NCBI RefSeq assembly: GCF_010367435.1 | Contig: NZ_WJWY01000009.1 | Coordinates: 19,546-83,545 of the forward strand | Origin: Fusobacterium sp. IOR10 | GTDB taxonomy: Bacteria; Fusobacteriota; Fusobacteriia; Fusobacteriales; Fusobacteriaceae | Direction: 5' to 3' | DNA: 64,000 bases | Shown: positions 63,049 through 64,000 of the stretch, one piece after another | How positions within the stretch are numbered: position 1 is the first letter of the stretch | Layout: every line of letters starts with the position of its first letter | Position numbers and translations under genes: made by a program | The notes under the pieces: generated by a model | What the model saw: the letters and a program-made list of their open reading frames with translations, nothing else | Databases searched by the model: none | Told to the model about the DNA's origin: nothing

Positions 63049-63360
63049 ATGTCGCCAAAGGAAAGAGTTAGAGTTAATATATACAAACAATTATTAAAAG
63101 AAGAAAAACAAAAAAATAGAAGAAAATCTTATTTGTCAATTTCAGTTTTTGTAATAGGTATCTTTGCAGGTTCTGTATATAATTTAGTTCCAAATAATAA
63201 TATGCCAGGATTAGAAATAAAAACAAGTTCTAATAATAGCGTTAATAATAATATACAACAAAATAAGGCAATTGATGAATATTTTAATGGGAAATCTATA
63301 TCAATGGAAAAAGAAGAGATTAAAGCTGACGAATACTTCTTAATGAATATGCAGGCGTAA
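63049..63360 (+). CDS. Small single-span membrane protein, putative anti-sigma factor
   Basis: This 103-aa protein has a basic cytoplasmic N-terminus (about 30 residues, KERVRVNIYKQLLKEEKQKN), one transmembrane helix (about 31-48, LSISVFVIGIFAGSVYNL) and an Asn/Ser-rich outer part. It follows the ECF sigma gene by 1 bp with GAGGAGGGT inside the sigma gene. Position and topology suggest an anti-sigma factor, but no ZAS-type His/Cys motif is present and the N-terminal part is short, so this is inference. Confidence 0.6.
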   Translation: MSPKERVRVNIYKQLLKEEKQKNRRKSYLSISVFVIGIFAGSVYNLVPNNNMPGLEIKTSSNNSVNNNIQQNKAIDEYFNGKSISMEKEEIKADEYFLMNMQA

Positions 63361-63375
63361 TGGAGGCAGAATAAT

Positions 63376-63828
63376 ATGAAGAAAGTTTATTTAATAGTGT
63401 GTAGTTTAATGATAGGTGCATTATCTTATGGTAGTGAAATTCCAAATAAAACAGTTAAAAATTTAGGTGTTATAACTGTTGAGGATTTTTCTAAAGTTGG
63501 TGTTTCAAAGGATAAGGTAATAAAGGCCAATGAAATTATAAAAAAATCTAAGAATAGATATGAATATTTGTTGTTAGATAAAAAGAGTAAAGAATTGGAA
63601 ATTAATAAATGTATATTAGAAGGAATAGAAGATAATTGGGATAAAGTTTATGCATTAGTTGATGAAATAGGTGTAATAGAGGCTAAGATTCTAAAGGATA
63701 GAATAAAGGCACAATATGAAGCTCAGCAATGTATAAGTCAAGAACAATATTTAAAAGCAAGAAATATAGCCCTTGAAAGAGTTAGAAAAGCAAAATTAAC
63801 AGAAAATAATAAAACACAAAGTAAATAA
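63376..63828 (+). CDS. Secreted/periplasmic helical protein of the ECF operon
   Basis: This 150-aa protein has a clear signal peptide (MKKVYLIVCSLMIGALSYG, cleavage near residue 19-20). The mature part is almost all helical and charged, with ALVDEIGVIEAKILKDRIKA and ISQEQYLKARNIALERVR. This resembles the CpxP/Spy/ZraP group of periplasmic sensors and chaperones that often sit with envelope-stress regulators. The resemblance is weak. Ribosome site TGGAGGCAG. Last gene of the operon, before a strong terminator. Confidence 0.65.
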   Translation: MKKVYLIVCSLMIGALSYGSEIPNKTVKNLGVITVEDFSKVGVSKDKVIKANEIIKKSKNRYEYLLLDKKSKELEINKCILEGIEDNWDKVYALVDEIGVIEAKILKDRIKAQYEAQQCISQEQYLKARNIALERVRKAKLTENNKTQSK

Positions 63829-63833
63829 TAAAA

Positions 63834-63868
63834 AAAGAAAGTTAAAATGTTTTAACTTTCTTTTTTTT
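63834..63868 (+). terminator. Rho-independent terminator of the ECF sigma operon
   Basis: AAAGAAAGTTAAAA pairs with TTTTAACTTTCTTT (63834-63847 with 63850-63863), followed by more T. The tip pairs cannot all form because the TG loop is too short, but the outer stem is strong. Confidence 0.88.
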
Positions 63869-63876
63869 ATTTTAAT

Positions 63877-64000
63877 GGTTCTTTGTCAACTGGTGTTGGT
63901 GGAGAAAAATAAAAAAATAAATAATGTTTTTGTTCCTTCAGCTTTATGCTGAAGGAATTTTTATTTTTGTTAAATTGCTATAAATTAAAATTCTATTTCT
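63877..64000 (-). mobile_element. Left end of a second ISL3 copy (continues past the window)
   Basis: From GGTTCTTTGTCAACTGGTGT at 63877 onward, the sequence matches the element at 475 with only scattered differences, in the same orientation. This copy's end is the standard form of the inverted repeat (GGTGTTGG). Its right end lies outside. Confidence 0.9.
63944..64000 (-). CDS. ISL3 transposase, C-terminal end (partial)
   Basis: On the minus strand the last residues (RNRILIYSNLTKIKIPSA, then TAA at 63944-63946) match the restored C-terminus of the remnant at 537-1222. The frame is intact over the visible 19 codons. Whether this copy is full length and active cannot be judged from the window. 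Confidence 0.75.
   Translation of the reverse strand, partial: RNRILIYSNLTKIKIPSA

Noticed and set aside
3..63828. Prophage or conjugative element
   Set aside because: No integrase, structural phage, relaxase or replication genes are seen; the only mobile DNA is the ISL3 element and the end of its second copy.

Overview
The window is very AT-rich, densely packed DNA, mostly on the + strand, with strong AAGGAGG-type ribosome sites. The housekeeping genes (hisS-aspS-6S RNA-argS, rarA, secG, dapF, miaB, rho, ispG, an RpoE-like ECF sigma factor) and the fermentative gene content point to a Fusobacteriota member (Fusobacterium/Cetobacterium type). This assignment is inference from content and composition; no rRNA is present to prove it.

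Layout. 1-5.3 kb: the tail of an IclR regulator, an 878-bp ISL3-family insertion with 23-bp inverted repeats and an 8-bp target duplication, then a long leader (promoter, palindrome, 17-aa ORF, alternative hairpins) in front of a D-2-hydroxyacid dehydrogenase and a GltS-type glutamate symporter, then a second IclR paralogue. 5.4-9 kb: a Leu/Ile-rich leader ORF plus terminator ahead of a YkvI-like transporter and an iron-dependent dehydrogenase. 9-10.8 kb: a frameshifted HD hydrolase, a class I Fic toxin with a short antitoxin ORF, and a small membrane protein. 10.8-16.8 kb: a sensor kinase/NtrC-type regulator pair, followed by a textbook -24/-12 promoter driving a TAXI substrate-binding lipoprotein and an AspT-family transporter.

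17.1-33.2 kb is the centrepiece: a contiguous glycyl-radical-enzyme bacterial microcompartment (GRM) operon. It encodes the glycyl radical enzyme and its SAM-dependent activase, shell proteins (PduB-like trimer, two PduA/J-like hexamers, a PduK-like hexamer with a repeat tail, an EutN/PduN pentamer), two acylating aldehyde dehydrogenases, an iron alcohol dehydrogenase, PduL, EutJ, a PduO/HbpS-like protein, an embedded PocR-kinase/AraC regulator pair and its own S-adenosylmethionine synthetase. Active-site residues fit a B12-independent 1,2-propanediol (or glycerol) dehydratase, not choline lyase. The expected flow is diol to aldehyde inside the shell, then disproportionation to alcohol (PduQ-like) and acyl-CoA (PduP-like), and on to acyl-phosphate (PduL).

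33.2-44.4 kb: a frameshifted hybrid kinase, a GIY-YIG/DUF4357 remnant, an AAA ATPase, flavodoxin-like proteins, TrmO, YwbE, YdbC, a class-I amidotransferase, a 1-Cys peroxiredoxin, an EamA transporter and a BvgS-like hybrid kinase. 44.4-63.9 kb: mostly core genes (above), plus a PHP phosphatase with an in-frame stop, another hybrid kinase, an Ogg2-type glycosylase, a LysM/M23 protein, a PTS-IIC-like protein and an ECF sigma operon. The window ends in the left end of a second copy of the same ISL3 element, in the same orientation.

A recurrent oddity is three genes (HD hydrolase, PocR kinase, hybrid kinase) each broken by one missing A in an A7-A8 run. In each case a -1 shift restores the protein. 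This could be slippage-based expression, recent decay or homopolymer sequencing error.
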